Assembly: GCA_964646625.1 (NCBI GenBank) | Contig: CAZYHC010000013.1 | Coordinates: 38,239 to 102,238, forward strand | Direction: 5' to 3' | DNA: 64,000 nt | Source: DAOULT01 sp964646625 | GTDB taxonomy: Bacteria; Chloroflexota; Anaerolineae; CAZYHC01 | Shown here: positions 1-8,400 of the stretch, one piece after another | How the letters are laid out: every line of letters begins with the position of its first letter | Position numbering within the stretch: the stretch's first letter is position 1 | Notes under the pieces: model-generated | Database searches by the model: none | Told to the model about the DNA's origin: nothing | Seen by the model: only the letters and a program-made list of their open reading frames with translations | Made by a program: the position numbers and the translations under genes

Positions 1-1540
1 TCCTTTCCCAGGCTACCTCTCTGTATATATCTATAGTTTCGACAGGCACCGAAAAGTGTTCGGCTTTGAGGCCCACCAGCTTCTCGGCAGCCTTTATCGC
101 TCCCGCTTCGTGGCTCAAATATTTGGGGATCAGCCTGCTCTGGTCTTCGCTGGTGAGTAAAACCGTGCAGGATAAGCTGAGCTTCTTGAACTCCTCCGCC
201 ACGGCGGTGAATATCTCCTCCGGCGTCAGGGCTCTCTCCATAGCCAGGGCGGCCCCATTCAGCGCTTGCAGCAATCGCTCCGCCCACACCCGTTCGGTGA
301 CGTCCTCCACCGTGGCGACCATCCCATCCACCTGGCCTGCCTCGTCAAAGAGAGGCGCGGCGTTGATCGAGAGCAACACCCGCCGCCCCTCAGGCCATTC
401 GATGGCGTGGCGCACGTCGTACACCGGCCGTCCGCTGCGCATCACCCGCTGGAAGGGCAAGGCTTCATCGGGGAAGGGATTCCCCTCGTAATCGGTGATG
501 CGCCACTGGGGGGCGTTATAGGTGCGCTGGGTGATCTGGTCCTTCTTCAGGCCCAACACCCGTTCTGCCTGGACGTTAGCAAACGTGATCTGGCCCTCAC
601 GATCGATCATCGTGATGCCCGCCGGGCTGGTCTCCATAATGCGGCCCATGAGGTCACGTTCCCGCCGTAGTGCCTCCTCCGCCCGCTTGCGCTCGCTGAT
701 GTCCAGCGTGACCTCGACAAGGCCCACGATGTCACCGTTTGGCTCTCGAACGGGATATCCGCGTATAAACCAGCTTCTCCCATCTGGGCTGGTAATTTCC
801 GCTTCCTGGGGCTGACCGCTTTGGAGGGTTTTCTCGACCGGACAGTCTGCACATGGTACGTTACGCTGATGCCATATCTCATAGCAATGGCGTCCCACCA
901 ATTGCTCAACCAATTGCTCAGGAGCCAACCCAACCGATTTGCCCGCGGCTCTGTTTGCCCATATAACCCTCATTTGCGTGTCCTGATAGGCCACGAGCTC
1001 CGACATGCTGTCCAGAATGATTGCTTTCTCCCATTCGGCCCCTCTCAGCGCTTCCTCTGCCCGCTTTTGCTCGGTGATATCGTGGATGATGGCGTTAAAT
1101 CCAGCTATCTTATTGTGATGCCAATAGATGGTAGGATTGGAATAACAATGTATAATATGTCCTTGCTTATGCATTACCTGAAATTCCAGGTGAAGTTGTT
1201 CGGTAGGATGTTTAAAAGCATTCCAAAATAGGCTCACCACTATCTGCTTATAGTCTGGGTGGATAAAATCGGCGAAGGGCCTGCCGATTAATTCCTCTTT
1301 GGAGTAACCGATCATTTTACAAAGTGCGTCGTTGACAAAAGTAAACCTCCCTTTCAAGTCTGTGGTGGCTATTCCTGCCCCTGCTTTCTCGACGAGACCG
1401 CGATATTGCGCTTCGCTTTTGGTAAGCTCCTCTTTCACCCGCTTGTGCTCAGCTTTCAACGCTTCCAATTCAGCGGTCCGCTTGCGCAATGCCAGCACTT
1501 CATTTATGAGTTGCTCCTGCGTCTTGTCTTCATCTCTCAT
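1..1540 (-). CDS. Multi-PAS sensor protein, 3' end missing
   Basis: The reading frame opens at ATG 1540 and runs off the left edge without a stop, so about 513 N-terminal residues are visible and the output domain is lost. A short coiled N-terminus is followed by three PAS domains (about residues 40-165, 170-290 and 300-430). The first two end in the PAC-type signatures DITEQKRAEEAL and DISERKRAEEAL. The second PAS carries a CADCPV motif that could bind a cofactor or metal. After the third PAS the protein begins what looks like a GAF domain (ALTPEEIFTAVAEEFKKL). Soluble PAS-PAS-PAS-GAF architectures usually belong to histidine kinases or diguanylate cyclases; which applies here cannot be seen. 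It has its own consensus promoter at 1608-1636 and a duplicated Shine-Dalgarno. Confidence 0.85.
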   Translation of the reverse strand, partial: MRDEDKTQEQLINEVLALRKRTAELEALKAEHKRVKEELTKSEAQYRGLVEKAGAGIATTDLKGRFTFVNDALCKMIGYSKEELIGRPFADFIHPDYKQIVVSLFWNAFKHPTEQLHLEFQVMHKQGHIIHCYSNPTIYWHHNKIAGFNAIIHDITEQKRAEEALRGAEWEKAIILDSMSELVAYQDTQMRVIWANRAAGKSVGLAPEQLVEQLVGRHCYEIWHQRNVPCADCPVEKTLQSGQPQEAEITSPDGRSWFIRGYPVREPNGDIVGLVEVTLDISERKRAEEALRRERDLMGRIMETSPAGITMIDREGQITFANVQAERVLGLKKDQITQRTYNAPQWRITDYEGNPFPDEALPFQRVMRSGRPVYDVRHAIEWPEGRRVLLSINAAPLFDEAGQVDGMVATVEDVTERVWAERLLQALNGAALAMERALTPEEIFTAVAEEFKKLSLSCTVLLTSEDQSRLIPKYLSHEAGAIKAAEKLVGLKAEHFSVPVETIDIYREVAWER

Positions 1541-1562
1541 GTTGGCCTCCTGTTGGCCTCCT
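1541..1562 (-). repeat. Tandem duplication of a ribosome binding site
   Basis: The 11-bp unit GTTGGCCTCCT occurs twice back to back. Read on the minus strand this gives AGGAGG-CCAAC-AGGAGG-CCAAC-ATG, two identical Shine-Dalgarno copies, the nearer one correctly spaced from the PAS-protein start at 1540. Confidence 0.85.
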
Positions 1563-1607
1563 GGGAGTGGAATCAAGGCCACCAGCTAAGTTTGGGTAGA
1601 TACTGGA

Positions 1608-1636
1608 ATTATAAACTTTCACCTTCACGCTGTCAA
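1608..1636 (-). promoter_or_regulatory. Consensus sigma70 promoter of the PAS sensor gene
   Basis: On the minus strand TTGACA (1636-1631) and TATAAT (1613-1608) are separated by exactly 17 bp, a perfect consensus, about 70 bp upstream of the ATG at 1540. Confidence 0.8.
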
Positions 1637-1693
1637 GTTTTGTTGTAAGTTGTAAGAGGAAGAGGAGGTCATTGTGGACGCCGCTCACAATGC

Positions 1694-1720
1694 AAAAAGC
1701 CGCCCGCTCAAGGCGGGCGG
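1694..1720 (-). terminator. Intrinsic terminator of the hydantoinase operon
   Basis: On the minus strand an 8-bp GC stem (CCGCCCGC-loop-GCGGGCGG, 1720-1700) with a 5-nt loop is followed directly by GC and TTTTT (1698-1694). It lies about 40 bp downstream of the hyuB-like stop codon and would end the long minus-strand transcript. Confidence 0.75.
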
Positions 1721-1761
1721 GCAGCACTGTTTATCACACCTGCGGTAAACGGCAAAAACGA

Positions 1762-3459
1762 TCAGGGGTCTGAAGCGACTGCCAGGCCGTACGTGTGCTG
1801 GGCCGCGGCGGGGGTGATAAGGCCATCGCGCAGGTCTTGCGCCACCAGCGTTGGATCGCGCTGCCGTGGATCGCCATAGCCCCCCCCACCGGCCGAACGG
1901 TTGCGCAGGACGTTACCCGGTCGCAGCGGGAGGCCGGTGGCCTTGCTGGGCACGGGACGTGCCTCGTCGCCGGAGATGAGCCGAAAATCGTGGGGCTGTC
2001 CTGGCTGGCCGCCAAACAGCCCGGGCGGGGGCACCTCTACGCCATCTCCAGAGGTGTTAATCGTGGCCGATTCCTCACCCTCCAACTGCATCTCGAAGGT
2101 AGAGCCTAGCCCGCCGCGCTGTTTCCCCGCCCCTCCGGAGTCTGGCCGGAACTCGTAACGCCGGATGAAAAAGGGAAACTGCCGCTCCGTCAGTTCGATG
2201 CTGGGGCTGCGCACCCCGCCGGGGTTGATGATCACCCCCAGGTTGGACCAGCCATCGGCGTGGGCCGATGCGCCGGCCCCGCCGCGACCGTAAAACAGGT
2301 GCCAGACGTAGCGTTGCCCGCTGCGCTCGTCGAGGCCACTGATGCTGTAGCGGAAGCGCCGGGCAAAGCCCGCCACCGCCCGCTCCGGCACGGCCGGGGC
2401 CAGGGCCAGCAGGACGGCCTCCACGATCTCCGAGCCAATGTGGGTCGTGCAGGCCCCTACCGGCGCCGGCGGTCGCGGATTGACAACGGATCCCTCCGGG
2501 GCGATGACCCGGATGGGCCGGAAGCAGCCGTCGTTCACCGGCACCTGCCCGGCCATCAGGTACATGAACGCCACGTAGACGGCCGAGCAGGTATTGGCCC
2601 ACGAGCTGTTGAGGAAGCTATCCAATTGCGCGGACGAATCGCTCAAATCGACGATGGCCTGGCCGCCAGCCAGGGTTATCCGCGCCCGGACGGGGATCCT
2701 CCGCCGACCGCGCCCATCGTCGTCCAGCAGGCTCTCGCCCTGGTAGACACCCCCAGGCCAGGCCGCGAGCTTGGCCCTCATCATCTGTTCGGTGCTGTCC
2801 AGGATGATGTCCGAAGCCTCCACGACCGTGTCCGAGCCGTGCCGCGCCAGCAGTTCCACCAATCGTTGACAGCCTATGGTCGTGGCGCCCATCTGGGCCA
2901 GTAGATCGCCCCGGAAGTTGTGGGCGTGGCGGACGTTGAGGGCCAGCAGGTCCAGCACGTCGTCTCGCATACGCCCCTCCTCCGCCAGCTTCAGGGGGGG
3001 GATGCGGAGCCCTTCCTGGTAGATCTCGCGAGCGGCGGCGTTGTAGCCGCCGTGGGCCGCCCCGCCGATGTCGTTGTGGTGAGCCCGCACCGCCACGTAG
3101 AAGGCCGGCCGGCCCTGGTGGAAGAGGGGGCGCACCACCGTCACGTCCGGCAGGTGACTGCCCCCGTGGTAGGGGTCGTTGCTCACCAGGACGTCGCCGT
3201 CGTGCAGCTCCCCCTCGAAGTGGGCTGACAAGGCCCGCACCGCCTGCGGCATCGCCCCGATGTGAATGGGGATGTGCTCTGCCTGGGCTACCATGCGGCC
3301 CTGACCGTCGAAGATGGCGGTGGAGAAATCGTAGGCCTGATTGAGGAGCTGGGAGATGGCGGTCTGCTGCATAGCCACGCCCATCTGGTGGGCGATGGCT
3401 TCCAGACGATAGCGGATGACCGCTACTGTGGCCGGATCTGGGATATTTTCAGGATACAT
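1762..3459 (-). CDS. hyuB: Hydantoinase B / 5-oxoprolinase family subunit
   Basis: This 565-residue protein matches the HyuB family, the partner of HyuA in ATP-dependent opening of hydantoin, N-methylhydantoin, 5-oxoproline or acetone/acetophenone carboxylation. The Hydantoinase_B domain fills the protein, with the family blocks VSNDPYHGGSHLPD (about residues 90-105) and AHHNDIGGAAHGG (about 125-138). The length is normal for the family. It overlaps the upstream hyuA gene by 11 nt, so the subunits are translationally coupled. It is the last gene before the terminator at 1694-1720. Substrate cannot be read from the sequence; the neighbouring opine and amino-acid genes favour an amino-acid-derived cyclic amide over a ketone. 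Confidence 0.9.
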   Translation of the reverse strand: MYPENIPDPATVAVIRYRLEAIAHQMGVAMQQTAISQLLNQAYDFSTAIFDGQGRMVAQAEHIPIHIGAMPQAVRALSAHFEGELHDGDVLVSNDPYHGGSHLPDVTVVRPLFHQGRPAFYVAVRAHHNDIGGAAHGGYNAAAREIYQEGLRIPPLKLAEEGRMRDDVLDLLALNVRHAHNFRGDLLAQMGATTIGCQRLVELLARHGSDTVVEASDIILDSTEQMMRAKLAAWPGGVYQGESLLDDDGRGRRRIPVRARITLAGGQAIVDLSDSSAQLDSFLNSSWANTCSAVYVAFMYLMAGQVPVNDGCFRPIRVIAPEGSVVNPRPPAPVGACTTHIGSEIVEAVLLALAPAVPERAVAGFARRFRYSISGLDERSGQRYVWHLFYGRGGAGASAHADGWSNLGVIINPGGVRSPSIELTERQFPFFIRRYEFRPDSGGAGKQRGGLGSTFEMQLEGEESATINTSGDGVEVPPPGLFGGQPGQPHDFRLISGDEARPVPSKATGLPLRPGNVLRNRSAGGGGYGDPRQRDPTLVAQDLRDGLITPAAAQHTYGLAVASDP

Positions 3460-5536
3460 GGATGCTCAAACCTCCCCACCAGTCTACCTGGGCTTCGCAG
3501 CCTGGCGGCACCAGCACCGTCGTATAGTCGCCGTCCACCACGGCCGGACCGGACAGGGTTTGCCCGGATACAAGCTGCTCCAGCCGGTAGATGGAAGCCG
3601 GCACCCAGGTGCCCAGGTAGATCGAGCGTTTGCCAATGGGCGCGGCTGGCGGGGCCGCTTCTGTCCTGCGCGGCGCCAGTTGCGGGTGGGGCAGCCGGCC
3701 GATGGAAGCCAGGCGTACTGCCCGGATGTGGACCGGCTGGTCGGGCTGGTGATAGCCGTACCGCGCCCCATACAGGGCCTCGAAACGGCCGCGCAGCCGG
3801 GAGGGCCAGTTACCAGGAAGCAGGTCCGCACGCTCCAGGGGCACAGTTAAAGGGTGCACCTGGTTGGCGTAGAGCAAATCCACGCTGAAGCTCAAAGCTC
3901 TGGCTGACTGTGGTACGCCGGCCTCGGCCAGGCGATGTCGGCCTTCTGCTGCCAGGCTGTCGGCGGGACGTTGAAGCTCGGCGGCCGGCAGCGCCGCCAA
4001 CTCGCCGACACAGGCCTGTGACAGCTCGTGGCGGACGTCGGTCGCCAGCAGCCCCAGGGTGGAGAGAACCGGCGCCAGCCGGGGCACAAGGACGCGGGTT
4101 ATGCCTAACTCGCGGGCCAGGGCCACGGCGTGCAAGCCAGCCGCCCCGCCGCCGGCCAGGAGCGTGAAATGGCGGGGGTCGTGTCCCTCCCGCACGGTGA
4201 CGGCGCGGATGCCCTCGGCCATCTGCACGTTGACCAGGCGGTGACTCCCGTAGGCCGCTTCGGTGGCATTCTGCCCCAGAGGGCGGGCCACGTGCTGAGT
4301 CATGGCGGCCGCGGCTGCCTCACGGTCCAGCGGCATCGTCCCGGCCAGGAAGGCCCCAGGATCCAGGTAGCCCAGCAGCAGATTGGCGTCGGTCACGGTG
4401 GGCCGTGTTCCCCCTCGGCCATAGCAGGCTGGGCCTGGCTCGGCGCCAGCGCTCTGCGGCCCGACCTGGAGTAGCCCATCCAGCCCAACGGCGACGATGC
4501 TGCCTCCTCCGGCCCCCAGGGTGTGCACCGCCAGGCTGGGCAGAGCGATGCGTGCTCCATCCACCTCCAGCCGGGACACCATGGCCGGCCGGCCCCCTTC
4601 GATGAGCGCAATGTCTGTGCTGGTCCCGCCCATGTCCAGGCCGATCAGATCTTGCAATCCTAGCAGGTCTCCATAAAAAGCCGCCCCGTAGACCCCGCCG
4701 GCCGGCCCCGACAGGATGACGCCAGCGGCCAGCTCGCCGGCTGCTGTGGCCGGCAATACCCCGCCGTGGGATTGTATCACCAGGACGTCACGCTGGTACC
4801 CCAGGCGGTGCAGGCTGTCCAGCAGGCCGCGCAGATAGTCGGTCAGGATGGGGCCCACGTAGGCGTTCACCACCGTCGTGCTCAGGCGGTCGTACTCTCC
4901 GACCTGGGGCAGCACTTTGTGGGATAGGCAGACGTACAGCCCTGGAAATCGGTCAGCCAGCGCCTCCCCGGCCAGTTGCTCGTGAGTGGGGTTGGCGGTG
5001 CTGTGCAGGAAACAGACGGCAACGGCCTCCACGTTCTCCTCAGCCAGCCGCGCCAGGCTGTGGGCCAGACTGTCCGGGTCCAGGGGGGTCTCGACCGCCC
5101 CGCTGTATCGAATGCGCTCCACCACGGGCAGGCGCAGGTGGCGCGGCACCAGGGGCCGCGGCGGCGGTGACACCAGGTCGTACCGCCCCGTGGGCTTGCT
5201 GCCTTCGCGCATCTCCAGCAGGTCGCGAAAGCCCGCCGTGGTCAACAAGGCCGTGCGCGCTCCACGCCGCTCCAGGAGGGCGTTGGTGGCCACGGTGGTG
5301 CCGTGGATCACCAGGGAGCAGCCGGCGGCCAGTTCGACCGCCGACAGGTTCAGCCGATGGGCCAACAGGGAAATCCCCTGTTCCACCGCCCGCGTGGGGT
5401 CGCGGGGGGTGGAAGGCGTTTTGACCACAGTTACCTTGCCGGCGCCGTCCATTACGATGAGGTCGGTAAACGTCCCGCCCACGTCTATGCCCAGGCGAAG
5501 GCCGCTGCACCCTTGAGAATGAGAGTGCATGGTCAC
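3449..5536 (-). CDS. hyuA: Hydantoinase A / 5-oxoprolinase family ATP-binding subunit
   Basis: This 695-residue protein is the HyuA-type ATPase partner of HyuB. The N-terminal ASKHA fold begins with the phosphate-binding loop LGIDVGGTFTDLIVMD (about residues 14-30). The second nucleotide-binding block GLDMGGTSTDIAL lies near residue 300 after GPAGGVYGAA, and a C-terminal Hydantoinase_A domain follows. Family members phosphorylate the amide oxygen of the cyclic substrate before ring opening. The start overlaps the stop of the B12-binding gene (5533) by 4 nt (ATGA), and the end overlaps hyuB by 11 nt, so all three are coupled. No key residue is obviously missing. Confidence 0.9.
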   Translation of the reverse strand: MTMHSHSQGCSGLRLGIDVGGTFTDLIVMDGAGKVTVVKTPSTPRDPTRAVEQGISLLAHRLNLSAVELAAGCSLVIHGTTVATNALLERRGARTALLTTAGFRDLLEMREGSKPTGRYDLVSPPPRPLVPRHLRLPVVERIRYSGAVETPLDPDSLAHSLARLAEENVEAVAVCFLHSTANPTHEQLAGEALADRFPGLYVCLSHKVLPQVGEYDRLSTTVVNAYVGPILTDYLRGLLDSLHRLGYQRDVLVIQSHGGVLPATAAGELAAGVILSGPAGGVYGAAFYGDLLGLQDLIGLDMGGTSTDIALIEGGRPAMVSRLEVDGARIALPSLAVHTLGAGGGSIVAVGLDGLLQVGPQSAGAEPGPACYGRGGTRPTVTDANLLLGYLDPGAFLAGTMPLDREAAAAAMTQHVARPLGQNATEAAYGSHRLVNVQMAEGIRAVTVREGHDPRHFTLLAGGGAAGLHAVALARELGITRVLVPRLAPVLSTLGLLATDVRHELSQACVGELAALPAAELQRPADSLAAEGRHRLAEAGVPQSARALSFSVDLLYANQVHPLTVPLERADLLPGNWPSRLRGRFEALYGARYGYHQPDQPVHIRAVRLASIGRLPHPQLAPRRTEAAPPAAPIGKRSIYLGTWVPASIYRLEQLVSGQTLSGPAVVDGDYTTVLVPPGCEAQVDWWGGLSIHVS

Positions 5537-7212
5537 TCCCCACCCGGTTGATATGCCGCCTCCGGCCCAGAAACCCGAGCGAAAACGCGGGCCACCCTTT
5601 CCTGCTCGGTGAGCACCTTCCCTCTCTCATCGACGGCATAATTCGCCCCATTCACGATCCGGGTTCTCACCTGGCCACAGGCATAGGGGTTGCCTTTCAA
5701 CTGCGGAGCATCCAGGAGGCCGATCTCCACGGCCTGGGCCAGGATATCCGGATCGGATAGGGGGTCTTCCACATTACCCGCTCCCAACTCCCTGATGGCC
5801 TCCACGATGACCATCGCCTCCTCCACCAGTTCGTCCTTGCGCCGCTGAACCTCGGGATCGGCGGTCAGGTCTGGCATCCCGTAGAGGCAGTTCTGGATCA
5901 CCTTGCGGGCCATCTTACAGCTCTCGATGACGTCCCCAGGGGTGGCGGCGTGGTGGGCCTCGACGTAGCCTACCACGTGGACGATGGCCGGCCGGAGGGC
6001 CATCTGGAGGTAGACCGACGCCCCCAGTTGCCCGCGAGCGTAATCGGGATCCACCGGATAGCTCATCAACCCCGTCCGCGTCTGGCAGATGATGTGGAAG
6101 CTATCGTCCACGAACGACTCGGCCAATTCCACCTGGGCCAGGGCTTTGGCCAGGTCCATCTTGTTGGACAGGTGCGGCGGGGTTTCGAACATGTAGGTGG
6201 TGATGTAATCCCTCACCCCCATCTTTTTGGCTACGTGGGCGTAGATGTAAGAATCGGCGCAGATCACCGCGTCGTGGGCATCTCTGAGGCCCCAGTGGTA
6301 GGGCTCGTTGCCCTCCACGGGGACGTTGCGGTCCCCGTGCCAGCGCATCAGGGCCATGTGATCCCGAATGGAGTCGCGCAGAGAAAGGGGGCCTCGCCCA
6401 TCCATCACGTTGAACCAGAAGAGCGAGGTCGCGCACCAGGCGTTGCGGATGGTGCTGTACAACACCTCTGCGTAGCGCAGGAGGTCGGCGGTGCCGGAAT
6501 AGGAGCGCAGCAGGGGGTAATTGCCGCCACGGGTGGCTTCGTACAACTGCCGCAGGTCTTCCTTGGTGCGAAACGGCACCCCGCCCGCGCCCTTGCGCTT
6601 TGGGTCCTGTCTCTCGGGGTGGAAGAAGTTCTCCTGGGCGTCCTGATCGGGGCCCAGGGAGACGACGTCCAGCACGCCAGCCTCGGCGATCTGGTGGATG
6701 CCTGCTATCGTGGGCTCGATGCTGTCGGCCGGCAGGCCGAAGTGGTGACGGATGATGGGGAAAGGCGCTTTCCACTGGATCCGCTCCAGGGTCTCGGCGG
6801 GGTAGTCCTCGGCCCTCATCTCCTCCCAGGGCATCCCCTTGAGATAGGCGATGACCGCTTCCAGAGGCTCCTCCCCACCGAAGACGGCCTCGAAGAGGTC
6901 TACTTTCCTGGCCTCTTCAGCCACCGGCGGCGTGCCCCCAAAGACGAAGCGCTTATCCTGAAGGCCGGCCTCCTCACAGGCCTGTTTGAAATCTCGCAGG
7001 AGAACGGCGGCGTTCTCCGGGGTCAGGCGGTAGCTGACCGCTAAGATGTCCGGCGCCACCTCCTGGGCGGCGGCGATGTATTCGGCGATAGAGGTGGCCG
7101 GGCCGGTGAACTCGGTCTGGTAGCCATGTTCCTCGGCCATGCGTAGGAAACTGAGCACGCCCGCCACGTGGACGCACTCGCCCAGAGAACCACCTAGAAT
7201 CTTGAGAGCCAT
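5533..7212 (-). CDS. B12-binding domain fused to a cobalamin-enzyme-like barrel (putative mutase)
   Basis: The first roughly 115 of 559 residues resemble a Rossmann-type cobalamin-binding domain. CVHVAG (residues 13-18) sits where the family has DxHxxG, a conserved Ser lies in VSYRL, and FGGTPP matches the GG motif. In most families the Asp of DxHxxG supports the cobalt-ligating His; here it is Cys. The remaining roughly 400 residues look like the TIM-barrel half of cobalamin-dependent mutases such as glutamate mutase epsilon, but this is a weaker call. No PLP lysine motif is obvious, so an ornithine or lysine aminomutase is less likely. A good AGGAGG precedes the start; the gene overlaps hyuA by 4 nt. 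The substrate is unknown, and membership in this operon suggests carbon-skeleton rearrangement of a catabolic intermediate. Confidence 0.6.
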   Translation of the reverse strand: MALKILGGSLGECVHVAGVLSFLRMAEEHGYQTEFTGPATSIAEYIAAAQEVAPDILAVSYRLTPENAAVLLRDFKQACEEAGLQDKRFVFGGTPPVAEEARKVDLFEAVFGGEEPLEAVIAYLKGMPWEEMRAEDYPAETLERIQWKAPFPIIRHHFGLPADSIEPTIAGIHQIAEAGVLDVVSLGPDQDAQENFFHPERQDPKRKGAGGVPFRTKEDLRQLYEATRGGNYPLLRSYSGTADLLRYAEVLYSTIRNAWCATSLFWFNVMDGRGPLSLRDSIRDHMALMRWHGDRNVPVEGNEPYHWGLRDAHDAVICADSYIYAHVAKKMGVRDYITTYMFETPPHLSNKMDLAKALAQVELAESFVDDSFHIICQTRTGLMSYPVDPDYARGQLGASVYLQMALRPAIVHVVGYVEAHHAATPGDVIESCKMARKVIQNCLYGMPDLTADPEVQRRKDELVEEAMVIVEAIRELGAGNVEDPLSDPDILAQAVEIGLLDAPQLKGNPYACGQVRTRIVNGANYAVDERGKVLTEQERVARVFARVSGPEAAYQPGGE

Positions 7213-7293
7213 TAATCTTTACCTCCTCAGCTTTTACGTAATGTTAAGTCAGAACTGGCGATGGAAAACGTGAAGCGCGTGGCGTATACGTGA

Positions 7294-8400
7294 TCAACTT
7301 GCGCCGCGTCTCTCCCCGGTCTCGGCGTAGCGCATGATCTGGCCCACGCTCATGCCTTGCAACCCCATGCGCTCCAGGGTGCGTCCCTCGGCCCAGTAGT
7401 CCCGCTCAAGGAGTGCACAGGCGACGTGCGCCAGGGAACGGCTGAGGGGCACGGGGACGCCGGCCACCTCGGCCAGGGCGATGAGGGGCACCAGGCCGGT
7501 GGGCACGTCCTCGGTGAGGTATCGGTCGTCGAGCGAGGTGGGCGCCATGGCCTGTTGATAGGCTGGCACGCTGCGGATTTTTTCGTACAGACTTTGGCCT
7601 GAGACCCGCTCGTAGGCCTGGCTCAGCCACTCGCTGGCCGATTCTACTTCCAGGCCGAAGGCTCTGGCCACGGCCAGGCGCTCCCCATCCACCGCCTCCA
7701 GGAAGCTCCCCAGGTGCGGGGTGATGTCGCGGTAGAAGTAAAACAGTTCCCTGGCCTCGATGCGGTTGGCGTTGAACAGCATCAGGCTGGGGTGAAAGAC
7801 AGAGCCAACGTTGCCCAGGCCGGTGTGCAAGACGGTGGGCGCCGGAACGAACTGCGGATAGAACGAGCCCATCACGTCCAGGACACGCCTGCTGTCGGTG
7901 GCGGGCAGCGCAGAGAGGGGCACGCGGCGCTTGAGACTCAGGACGTGCACCCGCCCCGGCCCGGACAGGCGACAGGAGTAGATCAGGGTCTGGGTCTCGG
8001 CCACGATCACCCGAGCGGCCACGTCCTCCGCCCGCAGGGTGGCCGCAAACTCCAGCGCCCCGCCGGTGCGGCCCGGATTCAGGACCACGATCTGGCCGTG
8101 GCGCAGGTGAGGGGCGCAGGCCTGGGCCATAGAGCGATGAGCGGAGGCCGGCACGACCACCATGATCAGGTCGGCGTCGGCCAGGGCCTCCCCCAGGTCG
8201 GTGGTGACGGTGTTTACTCGCCCAAAGCCCTGTACCGCGCCCTCCACCCAGACGCCGCCTTGGCCGCGCATGGTAGCGATGCGCTCCGGGGAGCGGTTGT
8301 AGACGTTGACCGCCGCCCCGCAGAGGGCCAGGTGGCCGGCCATGGCGTGCCCGCCGTGACCCGCGCCCAGCACGGCAACCGTGAGCGAGTTCTGCGTCAT
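7294..8400 (-). CDS. Opine/octopine dehydrogenase family protein (copy A)
   Basis: 368 residues from ATG 8400, chosen because it overlaps the stop of the upstream paralogue as ATGA and because the Rossmann strand begins right after it; an upstream in-frame extension would lie inside the neighbour. The N-terminal NAD(P) loop is GAGHGGHAMAG, followed by the octopine-dehydrogenase C-terminal domain containing the conserved His in VFHPSLMLFNANRIE. These enzymes reversibly join or split an amino acid and a 2-oxo acid at a secondary amine. It is a clear tandem paralogue of the next gene (shared blocks such as LNPGRTGGALEF and LTEDVPTGLVPL). Direction of reaction and substrate are unknown; operon context suggests catabolic cleavage. 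Confidence 0.85.
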   Translation of the reverse strand: MTQNSLTVAVLGAGHGGHAMAGHLALCGAAVNVYNRSPERIATMRGQGGVWVEGAVQGFGRVNTVTTDLGEALADADLIMVVVPASAHRSMAQACAPHLRHGQIVVLNPGRTGGALEFAATLRAEDVAARVIVAETQTLIYSCRLSGPGRVHVLSLKRRVPLSALPATDSRRVLDVMGSFYPQFVPAPTVLHTGLGNVGSVFHPSLMLFNANRIEARELFYFYRDITPHLGSFLEAVDGERLAVARAFGLEVESASEWLSQAYERVSGQSLYEKIRSVPAYQQAMAPTSLDDRYLTEDVPTGLVPLIALAEVAGVPVPLSRSLAHVACALLERDYWAEGRTLERMGLQGMSVGQIMRYAETGERRGAS

